Part shown: in pieces, positions 24,754 to 32,327 of the stretch | Position numbering within the stretch: position 1 is the stretch's first letter | Layout of the letters: every line of letters starts with the position of its first letter | Source: Streptomyces echinoruber | GTDB taxonomy: Bacteria; Actinomycetota; Actinomycetes; Streptomycetales; Streptomycetaceae | DNA length: 64,000 nucleotides | Assembly (NCBI RefSeq): GCF_014651135.1 | Contig: NZ_BMWH01000025.1 | Span: 58,495 to 122,494 of the forward strand | Direction: 5' to 3' | Translations under genes and position numbers: made by a program | The notes under the pieces: model-generated | Database searches by the model: none | Seen by the model: only the letters and a program-made list of their open reading frames with translations | Told to the model about the DNA's origin: nothing

Positions 24754-24798
24754 GCGGACCGGCCCGCCACGCGACGCACGCGTGGCGGGCCGGTCCGC
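24754..24798. terminator. Strong bidirectional terminator
   Basis: A perfect 20-bp stem (24754-24773 with 24779-24798) closes on a 5-base loop, in the gap between convergent genes (acylase ends 24650, cyclo-ligase ends 24900). It is the most stable hairpin noticed in the window. Confidence 0.9.
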
Positions 24799-24805
24799 TT
24801 CCCCC

Positions 24806-24919
24806 TGTCACGCGGGCGCTTCACCCCGCCGGCGAGCGCGAGAAGTCCCGGCAGGCCGCTTCCCCCGTCACACGGGCGCTTCGAAGCCCCCGTCACGCGT
24901 CACGCGGGCGCTTCGAAGC
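24806..24919. repeat. Triplicated 3' end of the cyclo-ligase gene
   Basis: The gene-end sequence tcacgcgggcgcttc occurs three times: at about 24808, 24868 (one change) and at the real stop, 24900. Two copies include the palindrome gcttcgaagc (24878-24887, 24910-24919). They look like partial tandem duplications of the last codons. Confidence 0.7.
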
Positions 24920-25523
24920 GGCGCACCCCGGACGGCGTCACCACCGCGTGCACCGGCCGGTCGTGCGGCTCGGCCGGCACGCGCGCGACGACCTCGGTGT
25001 CGTACAGGAGCACCACCAGCGCCGGGCGTGCGCCCGCGCGCTCCAGGCGCGCCAGGACCCGGTCGTAGGAGCCTCCGCCGCGGCCCAGGCGCATCCCGCG
25101 CGCATCGACCGCGAGCCCCGGCAGCAGCACCGCGTCGGCGCCCGTCACGGCGTCCGCCCCGAGCCGCTCGCCGGACGGCTCCAGCAGCTCCATCCGTCCG
25201 GCGTGCCGCACGCGCGCGAGGGAACCGGGCCCCTCGTACACGCCCCAGTCGAGGTCGTTGTCGGGCAGCAGGGCGGGCAGCAGGACGCGCACGCCCCGCG
25301 CGCGCAGCGCGTCCAGCAGCGGGGGCGTGCCCGGCTCACTGCCCACGGAGACGTACGCCGCCACCGTGCGCGCCCGCGCCAACTCGGGCAGCTCCAGGGC
25401 GTGCCGGGCCAGCGCGGCCGCCGCCTCGCGCACGTCATCGGCCGTCAACCTGTTCCTCACCGCGAGGAATTCCCGTCGCAACCTGCGCTTGTCAGGCTCG
25501 GCTGCACCACTCGTGTGACTCAA
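24900..25523 (-). CDS. 5-formyltetrahydrofolate cyclo-ligase
   Basis: A 207-residue cytoplasmic enzyme that converts 5-formyl-THF to 5,10-methenyl-THF using ATP, recycling folate. Conserved features are the N-terminal DKRRLRREFLAVRNRL, VAAYVSVGSEPGTPPLLDAL, and the nucleotide/folate loop LPGLAVDARGMRLGRGGGSYDR near residue 140. TTG at 25523, behind GGAAG, gives the usual length (about 200). An in-frame ATG at 25577 would add 18 residues that look unlike the family, so it is an alternative start. It is divergent from galU, an arrangement also known at Rv0992c-Rv0993 of M. tuberculosis. Confidence 0.88.
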   Translation of the reverse strand: MSHTSGAAEPDKRRLRREFLAVRNRLTADDVREAAAALARHALELPELARARTVAAYVSVGSEPGTPPLLDALRARGVRVLLPALLPDNDLDWGVYEGPGSLARVRHAGRMELLEPSGERLGADAVTGADAVLLPGLAVDARGMRLGRGGGSYDRVLARLERAGARPALVVLLYDTEVVARVPAEPHDRPVHAVVTPSGVRRFEAPA

Positions 25524-25625
25524 CGTCGCTTCCGCGTCCTTTCCGTGCCCTTTCTGCACCCTGCGCAATGCGCCCATATGAGAGCCAAGCAACCGGAGCC
25601 TCAGATTCCCCTCCAAGGCACCGGA

Positions 25626-25631
25626 TAAGGT
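25626..25631 (+). promoter_or_regulatory. -10 element of galU (leaderless type)
   Basis: TAAGGT, six bases, then ATG 25638. The AAGG also resembles a weak Shine-Dalgarno, so both readings are possible. Confidence 0.5.
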
Positions 25632-25637
25632 GGCGGC

Positions 25638-26549
25638 ATGACACAGTCGCACCCCAGGATCACCAAGGCTGTCATTCCCGCAGCCGGCCTCGGCACCAGG
25701 TTCCTGCCGGCCACCAAGGCCACGCCCAAGGAGATGCTGCCGGTCGTCGACAAGCCGGCGATCCAGTACGTGGTCGAGGAGGCAGTCTCCGCGGGCCTCG
25801 ACGACGTCCTCATGGTCACGGGCCGCAACAAGCGCCCCCTGGAGGACCACTTCGACCGCAACTACGAGCTGGAGTCCGCCCTGGAGAAGAAGGGCGACGC
25901 CGAACGGCTCGCCAAGGTCCAGGAGTCCAGCGACCTCGCGACCATCCACTACGTGCGCCAGGGCGACCCCAAGGGCCTGGGCCACGCGGTGCTGTGCGCC
26001 GCCCCGCACGTGGGCGACGAACCGTTCGCCGTGCTCCTCGGCGACGACCTGATCGACCCGCGCGACCCGCTGCTGCAGCGGATGATCGAGGTGCAGGAGC
26101 AGCGCGGCGGCAGCGTCGTGGCGCTGCTGGAGGTCGCGCCGGAGCAGATCCACCTCTACGGGTGCGCCGCGATCGAGCCCACCGAGGACGGCGACGTGGT
26201 CAAGGTGACCGGCCTGGTGGAGAAGCCGGACCCGGCGGACGCGCCGTCCAGCTACGCCATCATCGGCCGGTACGTCCTGGACCCGCACATCTTCGGCATC
26301 CTGCGCACCACCGAGCCGGGCCGCGGCGGCGAGATCCAGCTCACCGACGCCCTGCAGCAGCTCGCCCAGGACGAGAAGATCGGCGGCCCGGTGCACGGCG
26401 TGGTCTTCAAGGGCCGCCGCTACGACACCGGCGACCGCGGCGACTACCTGCGTGCCATTGTCAGACTCGCGTGCGAACGTGAGGACCTGGGCCCCGACTT
26501 CCGGGCCTGGCTTCGCAGGTTCGTCGCCGAGGAGATGCAAGGACAGTGA
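25638..26549 (+). CDS. galU: UTP-glucose-1-phosphate uridylyltransferase
   Basis: A 303-residue cytoplasmic nucleotidyltransferase producing UDP-glucose for cell-wall polymers, trehalose and glycans. The nucleotide-binding signature GLGTRFLPATKATPKEMLP starts near residue 17. Further conserved points are VDKPAIQYVVEEA, the Asp of LLGDDLID near 136 and VEKPDPADAPS near 197. ATG at 25638 opens directly before the conserved KAVIPAAGLG. Its TGA overlaps the GTG start of glp by four bases (GTGA), so the pair is coupled. The gene heads galU-glp-moaC-mog-rimJ. Confidence 0.95.
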   Translation: MTQSHPRITKAVIPAAGLGTRFLPATKATPKEMLPVVDKPAIQYVVEEAVSAGLDDVLMVTGRNKRPLEDHFDRNYELESALEKKGDAERLAKVQESSDLATIHYVRQGDPKGLGHAVLCAAPHVGDEPFAVLLGDDLIDPRDPLLQRMIEVQEQRGGSVVALLEVAPEQIHLYGCAAIEPTEDGDVVKVTGLVEKPDPADAPSSYAIIGRYVLDPHIFGILRTTEPGRGGEIQLTDALQQLAQDEKIGGPVHGVVFKGRRYDTGDRGDYLRAIVRLACEREDLGPDFRAWLRRFVAEEMQGQ

Positions 26550-27868
26550 CCAGCGCCGCGCCCCGCACGACCGGCCCCGACCACCTGTGGTCGGTGGAGG
26601 AGCACCTGGAGGACATCCTCGCCACCGTCCGCCCCCTGGAGCCCCTCGAGCTCAACCTGCTGGACGCCCAGGGCTGCGTGCTGGTCGAGGACGTCACCGT
26701 CCCGGTGTCCCTGCCGCCGTTCGACAACAGCTCCATGGACGGCTACGCGGTGCGGGTCGCGGACGTCGCGGGCGCGAGCGAGGAGTTCCCGGCCGTCCTG
26801 GAGGTCGTCGGGGACGTCGCCGCGGGCGCGGCCGAGCCGCTGCGCGTCGGCCCCGGGCAGGCCGCCCGCATCATGACCGGCGCGCCGCTGCCGCCGGGCG
26901 CCGAGACCGTCGTCCCCGTGGAGTGGACCGACGGCGGGCTCGGCCAGGGACCGGTCGGCGGCATGCGGGCGCACAGCGCGGCCCCCGAGGCCGCCTTCGG
27001 GCACGTGCGCGTGTACCGGCCGGCCGAGGCGCGCGCCCACGTGCGGGAGCGGGGCAGCGACGTCCGCGCCGGCGAGCGCGCCCTGACCGCCGGCACTGTC
27101 CTGGGCCCGCCGCAGATCGCCCTGCTCGCCGCGATCGGCCGCGGCACCGTCCGGGTGCGGCCCCGCCCGCGCGTGGTGGTGCTCTCCACCGGCAGCGAAC
27201 TCGTCCAGCCCGACGAGGAACTGGGCCCCGGCCGGATCTACGACTCCAACAGCTTCGCCCTCACCGCGGCCGCCCGCGACGCCGGCGCCATCGCCTACCG
27301 CGTGGGCGCCGTCGCCGACGACGCCGAGACGCTGCGCTCCACCGTCGAGGACCAACTGGTGCGCGCCGATCTGCTGGTGACCAGCGGCGGCGTGAGCGTG
27401 GGGGCGTACGACGTCGTCAAGGAGGCGCTGTCCCACGTCGGCGACGAGGAGGCGGCGGGCAGCGGGGTGGAGTTCCGCAGGCTCGCCATGCAGCCCGGCA
27501 AGCCCCAGGGCTTCGGCACGATCGGCCCCGACCACGTCCCGCTGCTCGCGCTGCCGGGCAACCCGGTGTCGGCGTACGTCTCCTTCGAGCTGTTCGTGCG
27601 CCCCGCGATCCGCACCCTGATGGGCCTGACGGACGTCCACCGCCCGCGCACGCGCGCGCGGCTGGCGGCCGAGCGGGCGATCGGCTCGCCCAAGGGACGC
27701 CGGCAGTTCCTGCGCGGCCGGTACGCCGACGGGGAGGTCACCCCGGTCGGCGGCGCCGGCTCCCACCTGGTGGCCGCCCTCGCCCGGGCGGACGCGCTGA
27801 TCGTCGTGCCCGAGGACACCGAGTCCGTGGAGCCCGGCACCGAGGTCGAGGTCGTCCTGCTCGGCTGA
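26546..27868 (+). CDS. glp: Gephyrin-like molybdotransferase Glp (MoeA family)
   Basis: A 440-residue MoeA/gephyrin-type protein. Domains run from MoeA-N (SSMDGYAVRVADV near 63; TGAPLPPGAETVVPVEWT) through the MogA-like fold (VVVLSTGSELV near 207; VTSGGVSVGAYDVV near 278) to a C-terminal beta domain. By family it inserts molybdate into molybdopterin. However, its place directly after galU and near rimJ and sepX matches the actinobacterial locus where MoeA1/Glp binds the membrane receptor GlpR and takes part in cell division with FtsZ and Wag31. Either or both roles may hold here. GTG at 26546 overlaps the galU stop. Confidence 0.9.
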   Translation: MTSAAPRTTGPDHLWSVEEHLEDILATVRPLEPLELNLLDAQGCVLVEDVTVPVSLPPFDNSSMDGYAVRVADVAGASEEFPAVLEVVGDVAAGAAEPLRVGPGQAARIMTGAPLPPGAETVVPVEWTDGGLGQGPVGGMRAHSAAPEAAFGHVRVYRPAEARAHVRERGSDVRAGERALTAGTVLGPPQIALLAAIGRGTVRVRPRPRVVVLSTGSELVQPDEELGPGRIYDSNSFALTAAARDAGAIAYRVGAVADDAETLRSTVEDQLVRADLLVTSGGVSVGAYDVVKEALSHVGDEEAAGSGVEFRRLAMQPGKPQGFGTIGPDHVPLLALPGNPVSAYVSFELFVRPAIRTLMGLTDVHRPRTRARLAAERAIGSPKGRRQFLRGRYADGEVTPVGGAGSHLVAALARADALIVVPEDTESVEPGTEVEVVLLG

Positions 27869-27977
27869 CCGACGGGGGTCGGCTCCGCTCCCGGGCGGGC
27901 CGGGGCGGTACCGTGTCGCGCACACACGGCCCGCGCGCCGCACCGCGCAGGGCCCGGACCGAAAGCGGCACACGAGC

Positions 27978-28517
27978 ATGAGTACGCAGGACCGAGCCAC
28001 GCAGGGCCCCGCCGCGCAGGATCCCGCCGCGCAGGATCCCGCCGCGCGGCAGCGGCTCACCCACCTCGACGAGGCGGGCGCCGCCCGCATGGTCGACGTG
28101 TCCGGCAAGGACGTCACCGCGCGCACCGCCCGCGCCCGCGGCCGCGTCCTCGTCTCGCCCCGCGTGGTGGAACTGCTGCGCGGCGAGGGCGTCCCCAAGG
28201 GCGACGCGCTGGCGGTCGCGCGGATCGCGGGCATCATGGGGGCCAAGCGCACCCCGGACCTGGTCCCGCTGTGCCACCCGCTGTCGCTGTCGGGTGTGAC
28301 ACTGGATCTGTCGGTCGCGGACGACGCCGTGGAGATCGAGGCCACGGTGCGGACGACGGACCGCACGGGCGTCGAGATGGAGGCGCTCACCGCGGTCGCC
28401 GTCGCCGCCCTCACCGTGGTCGACATGGTCAAGGCGGTGGACAAGGGAGCGGTCATCACGGACGTGCGGGTGGAGGAGAAGACGGGCGGCACGTCGGGCG
28501 ACTGGAGCCGGACGTGA
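27978..28517 (+). CDS. moaC: Cyclic pyranopterin monophosphate synthase
   Basis: A 179-residue cytoplasmic enzyme that, with MoaA, turns GTP into cyclic pyranopterin monophosphate, the first step of molybdenum-cofactor synthesis. Conserved points are LTHLDEAGAARMVDVSGK, PLCHPLSLSGV (catalytic area near residue 97), and TGVEMEALTAVAVAALTVVDMVKA. The first 25 residues are an unusual tail with the repeat PAAQDPAAQDPAAR, encoded by 15-bp DNA repeats at about 28010-28048; a start inside this tail is possible. ATG at 27978 follows a 109-bp gap after glp. Its TGA overlaps the mog GTG. Confidence 0.93.
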   Translation: MSTQDRATQGPAAQDPAAQDPAARQRLTHLDEAGAARMVDVSGKDVTARTARARGRVLVSPRVVELLRGEGVPKGDALAVARIAGIMGAKRTPDLVPLCHPLSLSGVTLDLSVADDAVEIEATVRTTDRTGVEMEALTAVAVAALTVVDMVKAVDKGAVITDVRVEEKTGGTSGDWSRT

Positions 28518-29032
28518 GCGGCAGACCGTACCGGGCGCTGGTGGTCACGGCCTCCCACCGGGCCGCCGCGGGTGTCTACGAGGACCGGGGCGGCCCGCTG
28601 ATCGCCGACGGCCTGGCGGGCCTGGGCTTTACGGTGGACGGGCCGCGGGTGGTCCCCGACGGGGAGCCCGTGGAGGCCGCGCTGCGCGCCGCCGTCGCGG
28701 ACGGGTACGACGTCGTCGTCACCACCGGCGGCACCGGCGTCTCGCCGACCGACCGCACGCCGGAGGCGACCCGCCGGGTGATCGACTACGAGGTGCCGGG
28801 CATCGCGGAGGCCATACGCGCGTTCGGTGTGCGGAAGGTGCCGACCGCGGCGCTCTCCCGGGGAGTGGCCGGAGTGGCGAAAGGGACACTGATCGTCAAT
28901 CTGCCGGGTTCCACCGGCGGGGTGAAGGACGGCCTGGCCGTCCTGGAGCCCCTGCTGGTGCACGCGGTGGACCAGATCCGCGGCGGCGACCACCCCGGGT
29001 CGGCCGGCGCCGGGACGGGGGGTGCGCGCTGA
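28514..29032 (+). CDS. MogA/MoaB-family molybdopterin adenylyltransferase
   Basis: A 172-residue cytoplasmic protein of the MogA/MoaB fold, which adenylates molybdopterin before metal insertion. It shows ALVVTASHRAAAGVYEDRGGP at the N-terminus, VVVTTGGTGVSPTDRTPEATR near 73-93 (the MPT-binding signature GGTG), and LIVNLPGSTGGVKDG near 132. Both ends overlap neighbours: its GTG shares four bases with the moaC stop, and its TGA shares four bases with a CTG codon that could start rimJ. The C-terminus is a Gly-rich tail. Mog versus MoaB cannot be separated by eye. Confidence 0.9.
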   Translation: MSGRPYRALVVTASHRAAAGVYEDRGGPLIADGLAGLGFTVDGPRVVPDGEPVEAALRAAVADGYDVVVTTGGTGVSPTDRTPEATRRVIDYEVPGIAEAIRAFGVRKVPTAALSRGVAGVAKGTLIVNLPGSTGGVKDGLAVLEPLLVHAVDQIRGGDHPGSAGAGTGGAR

Positions 29033-29058
29033 ACCGCCCCGCCTGGCCCGTCGAACTG

Positions 29059-29736
29059 GTGGACGGCGACATCGTCCTCCGGCCCATAAAGCTGCGCGAC
29101 CAGAAGGCCTGGCGCGAGGTCAACCGGCGCAACCGGGACTGGCTGCGCCCCTGGGAGGCGACGATCCCGCCGCCCACGCCGAGCGGCCCGGTCGCGCAGC
29201 GGCCCACCTACCGGCAGATGGTCCGCCACCTGCGCGCGGAGGCCAACGCCGGCCGGATGCTGCCGTTCGTCATCGAGTACCAGGGGCGGCTGGTCGGGCA
29301 GTTGACGGTCGCCGGGATCACCTGGGGCTCGATGTGCTCGGGGCACATCGGTTACTGGGTGGACGAGGCGGTGGCCGGCCGCGGGGTGATGCCGACGGCC
29401 GTGGCCCTCGTCGTGGACCACTGCTTCCGGACCGTGGGACTGCACCGGATCGAGGTCTGCATTCGCCCGGAGAACGGGCCGAGCCGCCGCGTGGTGGAGA
29501 AACTCGGATTCCGCGAGGAGGGCCTCAGGCCCCGCTATCTCCATATCGACGGAGCCTGGCGCGACCACCTCGTCTACGCGCTCACCGCGGAGGAGGTGCC
29601 CGACGGGCTGCTGCAGCGCTGGCACCGCTACCGCGCCCGCACCTCGGGGGACGCACCGGGGCACCCGTCCCGGGCACCCGGGGACACCCAGGATGCCTCG
29701 GAAACCTCACCCCATTCGGGGCGACCACGGAATTGA
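29059..29736 (+). CDS. rimJ: RimJ/RimL-type GNAT N-acetyltransferase
   Basis: A 225-residue acetyltransferase predicted to acetylate protein N-termini or small amines with acetyl-CoA. The fold starts at DIVLRPIKLRDQ. The acetyl-CoA loop lies in VAGRGVMPTAVALVVDHCF near 110-128, and IEVCIRPENGPSRRVVEKLGFREEG is typical of RimJ. GTG at 29059 is a conservative start. A CTG at 29029 overlaps the mog stop (CTGA), lies behind GGGGGGT, and would add LNRPAWPVEL; it may be the true coupled start. Relatives occupy the same place between moeA1 and GlpR in mycobacteria (Rv0995). Confidence 0.85.
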   Translation: MDGDIVLRPIKLRDQKAWREVNRRNRDWLRPWEATIPPPTPSGPVAQRPTYRQMVRHLRAEANAGRMLPFVIEYQGRLVGQLTVAGITWGSMCSGHIGYWVDEAVAGRGVMPTAVALVVDHCFRTVGLHRIEVCIRPENGPSRRVVEKLGFREEGLRPRYLHIDGAWRDHLVYALTAEEVPDGLLQRWHRYRARTSGDAPGHPSRAPGDTQDASETSPHSGRPRN

Positions 29737-29742
29737 AAATAT

Positions 29743-29835
29743 GTTCGAAATTGGCCGGCTCGTGACCGCCTCGGACGCGGAATTCGCACGGGCTGTACCG
29801 CGCTGATCACGCCGGTCACAAAAAAAGTTCGAAAT
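29743..29835. repeat. Direct repeats in an AT-rich gap before sepX
   Basis: gttcgaaat occurs at 29743-29751 and 29827-29835, each followed by a related ggcc/agcc...tcg stretch. The region 29730-29870 is clearly less GC-rich than its surroundings and contains a run of seven A. It may hold binding sites for sepX control. Confidence 0.5.
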
Positions 29836-29894
29836 ATCAGCCAGATCGTGCGACACACCGGCCCAATTGGCTGATGGCCCCGCGCCGATCCCTC

Positions 29895-29900
29895 TACGGT
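29895..29900 (+). promoter_or_regulatory. -10 element of sepX (leaderless type)
   Basis: TACGGT ends six bases before GTG 29907, predicting a leaderless mRNA. No well-placed -35 was recognised; TTGGCT at 29867 is 22 bases away. Confidence 0.5.
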
Positions 29901-29906
29901 GAGAGC

Positions 29907-31166
29907 GTGAGCAGCAGCGGCCTCATCTACGCAGTCATCGTCGGGGCCTGGGCCGCCTACTTGGTGCCGATGTGGCTCCGTAGGCAGGACGAGCTGAACG
30001 AGGCCCGTCCGACGGAGCGCTTCAGCACCGCCATCCGGCTGCTGTCCGGACGGGCGGCCATGGAGCGCCGGTACGCCAGGGACCTGCGCGCCCGATCCGC
30101 CCCGGAGGAGGCCGGCGCGCCGGCCGGCGCCGACGAGCCGGACGCCGTCACCGAGTCGGTGGACGTCCGGGCCTTCGCCATGCCCCCGACCCCCCGGCCG
30201 CAGGCCCGGCCGGCCCGCGAGGCCGCCGCCCGGCCGGCCCGGGACCACGTGCACGAGCCGATGCCCGCGGCCGACACCGTGCCCATGGCCGACCCGCTCC
30301 ACACGCCCGCCTCCGACGCGGAGTCCGGCGCGGAGTCCGGCGCCGCGGCGGCGCGCGGGCGCGTGCCCGCCGCGCGGCGGGCCCCCTCCGCGCAGGCGGC
30401 CGCGGCGCGCGCCCGGCGCTCCAAGGTCCTCGCCCGCCGCCGGCGCACCACCGTCCTGCTCTTCCTCGCCTTCACGCTCGGCTCGGTCGTCGCGGCCGTC
30501 GGCGGCCTGGCCTTCCTCTGGGCGCCCGGCATCCCCGCCGTGCTGCTCAGCGCGTACATCGTCTACCTGCGCGCCCAGGAGCGCCGCCGCTTCGCCTACC
30601 GCATGGACCGCCGCCACGCCGAGGCCGCCGCCCAGCGGCTGCGCGAGCACGAGCGGGACCGCCGCCCGCAGCGGCGCGCGACCCTGGACGCGCACGCCGA
30701 GGTGGACGCCGAGGTGCCGGAGGAGGGCCCGGAGCCCGAGCCGGCCCAGCCGGACCCCGGCCTGTCCGCGCTCGCCGCCGACCGGCGCGCCCTGGTCGAG
30801 CAGACCGACCACGCCGAGTGGGTCGACCAGCAGCGCGAACGCCGCCGCCGGCCCGGCCACGGCGACAGCTGGGACCCCGTCCCGGTGCCGCTGCCCACCT
30901 ACGTCACCGCCCCGGTGGCCCCCCGCGCCACCTCCGACGTCGATCTCGGCGCCCCGGACGCCTGGAGCTCCGCCCGCTCCAGCGCCGCCGTCCCCGACCA
31001 GGAGGCCCACCCCGCGCAGGAACCCCCGGCCGACGAGGAGCGCCCCGGCGACGTTCGCGGCGACTCCCGCCGCGCCGCCTCCGCCCGCCGCGCCCGGGAG
31101 CGGGGCCGCACCCCGCTCTTCGACCAGTACGAGGACGGGGAACGGCCGCGCGCGGCCAACGAGTAG
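29907..31166 (+). CDS. sepX: Divisome protein SepX / gephyrin receptor GlpR
   Basis: A 419-residue membrane protein. The N-terminal helix (SGLIYAVIVGAWAAYLVPMWLRRQDEL, about 4-22) carries the family hallmark. A long disordered Ala/Pro/Arg-rich segment follows. A pair of hydrophobic stretches lies near 183-222 (LLFLAFTLGSVVAAVGGLAFLW, PAVLLSAYIVYL), then a charged C-terminal tail. In S. venezuelae SepX is needed for hyphal compartmentation and sporulation. The corynebacterial homologue GlpR is the membrane receptor of Glp, which is encoded five genes upstream here. GTG at 29907 is supported by its position before the conserved helix and by the -10 hexamer. Confidence 0.9.
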   Translation: MSSSGLIYAVIVGAWAAYLVPMWLRRQDELNEARPTERFSTAIRLLSGRAAMERRYARDLRARSAPEEAGAPAGADEPDAVTESVDVRAFAMPPTPRPQARPAREAAARPARDHVHEPMPAADTVPMADPLHTPASDAESGAESGAAAARGRVPAARRAPSAQAAAARARRSKVLARRRRTTVLLFLAFTLGSVVAAVGGLAFLWAPGIPAVLLSAYIVYLRAQERRRFAYRMDRRHAEAAAQRLREHERDRRPQRRATLDAHAEVDAEVPEEGPEPEPAQPDPGLSALAADRRALVEQTDHAEWVDQQRERRRRPGHGDSWDPVPVPLPTYVTAPVAPRATSDVDLGAPDAWSSARSSAAVPDQEAHPAQEPPADEERPGDVRGDSRRAASARRARERGRTPLFDQYEDGERPRAANE

Positions 31167-31216
31167 CCCGCCGTCCCCCCTCCCGCGGCCCCCGCCGCTG
31201 ACCAGCCGGGAACGGA

Positions 31217-31247
31217 TTTCCAAGCACCCGGCCGGGGATGCTAAAGT
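31217..31247 (+). promoter_or_regulatory. Promoter of the tRNA-Ala gene
   Basis: TTTCCA or TTCCAA (31217-31223), 18-19 bases, TAAAGT (31242-31247). The -10 ends 14 bases before the mature tRNA. Confidence 0.55.
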
Positions 31248-31261
31248 TTCACTCGTTGCAA

Positions 31262-31335
31262 GGGCCTGTGGCGCAGTCCGGTAGCGCACCTCGTTCGCAT
31301 CGAGGGGGCCAGGGGTTCAAATCCCCTCAGGTCCA
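31262..31335 (+). tRNA. tRNA-Ala (anticodon CGC)
   Basis: 74 bases fold as a complete cloverleaf: acceptor 7 bp (gggcctg with caggtcc), D arm 4 bp, anticodon stem cctcg/cgagg with loop ttCGCat, a 5-base variable loop, and T arm aggggttcaaatcccct. The acceptor has the G3-U70 wobble pair that defines alanine tRNAs. The CGC anticodon reads GCG, very common in this GC-rich genome. The 3' CCA is not encoded. A single tRNA gene with its own promoter and terminator. Confidence 0.97.
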
Positions 31336-31344
31336 CGCAGCTTG

Positions 31345-31376
31345 GAGCCCCCGGCGGTGATCACCGCCGGGGGCTC
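31345..31376 (+). terminator. Terminator of the tRNA gene
   Basis: A 32-base perfect palindrome (gagcccccggcggtga and its complement) is followed by tttc, a strong intrinsic terminator ten bases after the tRNA. Confidence 0.92.
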
Positions 31377-31784
31377 TTTCGTGCCGTGCGGCGCCGAAGT
31401 GCGGCGTCCGTGTTCGGGCCTGCCGCCCGGGGCACCCGGGGCACCCGCCGAGCCTGCGCGGGGTCCGGCGGCGGTGCCTGTGATGCCTGCCATATGGCTG
31501 GCTCCGGCGGCCCGCCCGTGACCCGGCCGCCCTGGTCGCGCCGTTCGCCCGGCGGACCCGGCGGCGGCCGTTCCGTACGCGGTGAAGAACCCGCTCCCGT
31601 TCGGCGGCTTCCGGGCTGCCGCGACATTCCCGGACCGTGTCGGGGAGCGTGGGCGGGCCGGAGGCGGTGGCGCCGGACGGCACGTCAACAGCGGCGTCAG
31701 TAGTGGGTGGTCGGTGATGTGGGTGGCCAATGGTGCGACCGGGGCCGGGAGGGATCGTCGTCCGTGCCCGCCCGGCCCCGGGGC
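31377..31784. other. Gene-free spacer after the tRNA
   Basis: About 400 bp of GC-rich DNA between the tRNA terminator and the stop of the minus-strand GNAT gene. I see only short gggcacccg repeats near 31425-31450. There is no integrase or attachment-site repeat of the tRNA 3' end, so no integrated element here. Confidence 0.6.
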
Positions 31785-32261
31785 TCACAGGCGCTTCGCG
31801 TAGCAGAGGCTTTCCTCGTGGAAGCGGTAGTAGCCGAACTTGGCGCACGGCTCGTAGCCGCTGGAGGTGTACAGGGCGACGGCCTCGGGCTGCTTGGTGC
31901 CGGTCTCCAGGATCATGCGGGTGCGGCCGGCGGCGCGGGCGTCGGCCTCCAGGGCGGCCAGGATACGGCGGGCTATGCCGCGGCCGCGCATCTGCTCGAC
32001 GACGTACATGCGCTTCAGTTCGGCGTCGCCGTCCTCGTGGCCCTCGTCGCTCTTGTCCTGGCGGCGCCAGCCGCCGCTGGCCACGGGCCTGCCGAGCTCG
32101 TCGTAGGCGATGAGGTACAGGCCGTTCGGCGGCTCGAAGTCCTCGGGGGCGAGCGGGGTGGCGTCGCCGCCGTCGCCGTAGCGGACGTGGTACTCGGCCT
32201 GGACCTCGTCGTTGAGCTTGACGGCGTCGGGGTGGTCGAAGGGGACCGGGCGTATGTCCAT
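31785..32261 (-). CDS. GNAT-family N-acetyltransferase
   Basis: A 158-residue cytoplasmic acetyltransferase. The acetyl-CoA site is the LKRMYVVEQMRGRGIARRIL stretch near residues 82-101 (the Q/R-x-x-G-x-G/A motif). It is followed by IILETG-like MILETGTKQPEAVALYTSSGYE, typical of small-molecule GNATs. The N-terminus PVPFDHPDAVKLNDEVQAEYHVRYG is shared by a group common in Streptomyces. ATG at 32261 has no Shine-Dalgarno but a TACGGT hexamer seven bases upstream, so the mRNA is probably leaderless. Divergent from xth. Substrate unknown. Confidence 0.88.
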   Translation of the reverse strand: MDIRPVPFDHPDAVKLNDEVQAEYHVRYGDGGDATPLAPEDFEPPNGLYLIAYDELGRPVASGGWRRQDKSDEGHEDGDAELKRMYVVEQMRGRGIARRILAALEADARAAGRTRMILETGTKQPEAVALYTSSGYEPCAKFGYYRFHEESLCYAKRL

Positions 32262-32268
32262 GTGGGGA

Positions 32269-32321
32269 ACCGTATATCAATGCGACTGGTGGGCGGGCTG
32301 CCACCAGTGTGCCGGTAGGGT
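32269..32321. promoter_or_regulatory. Back-to-back leaderless promoters of GNAT and xth genes
   Basis: Minus strand TACGGT (32274-32269) lies seven bases before ATG 32261. Plus strand TAGGGT (32316-32321) lies six bases before GTG 32328. The 66-bp gap leaves room for little beyond the two -10/-35 regions. Confidence 0.6.
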
Positions 32322-32327
32322 GCCCTG

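Noticed and set aside
21711..24896. A 1061-codon minus-strand frame opposite the penicillin acylase
   Set aside because: The acylase frame carries the catalytic motifs; the minus frame is Val/Gly/Leu-rich shadow sequence.
31262..31400. Integrated element at the tRNA gene
   Set aside because: No integrase, no second copy of the tRNA 3' end nearby, and a normal terminator follows.
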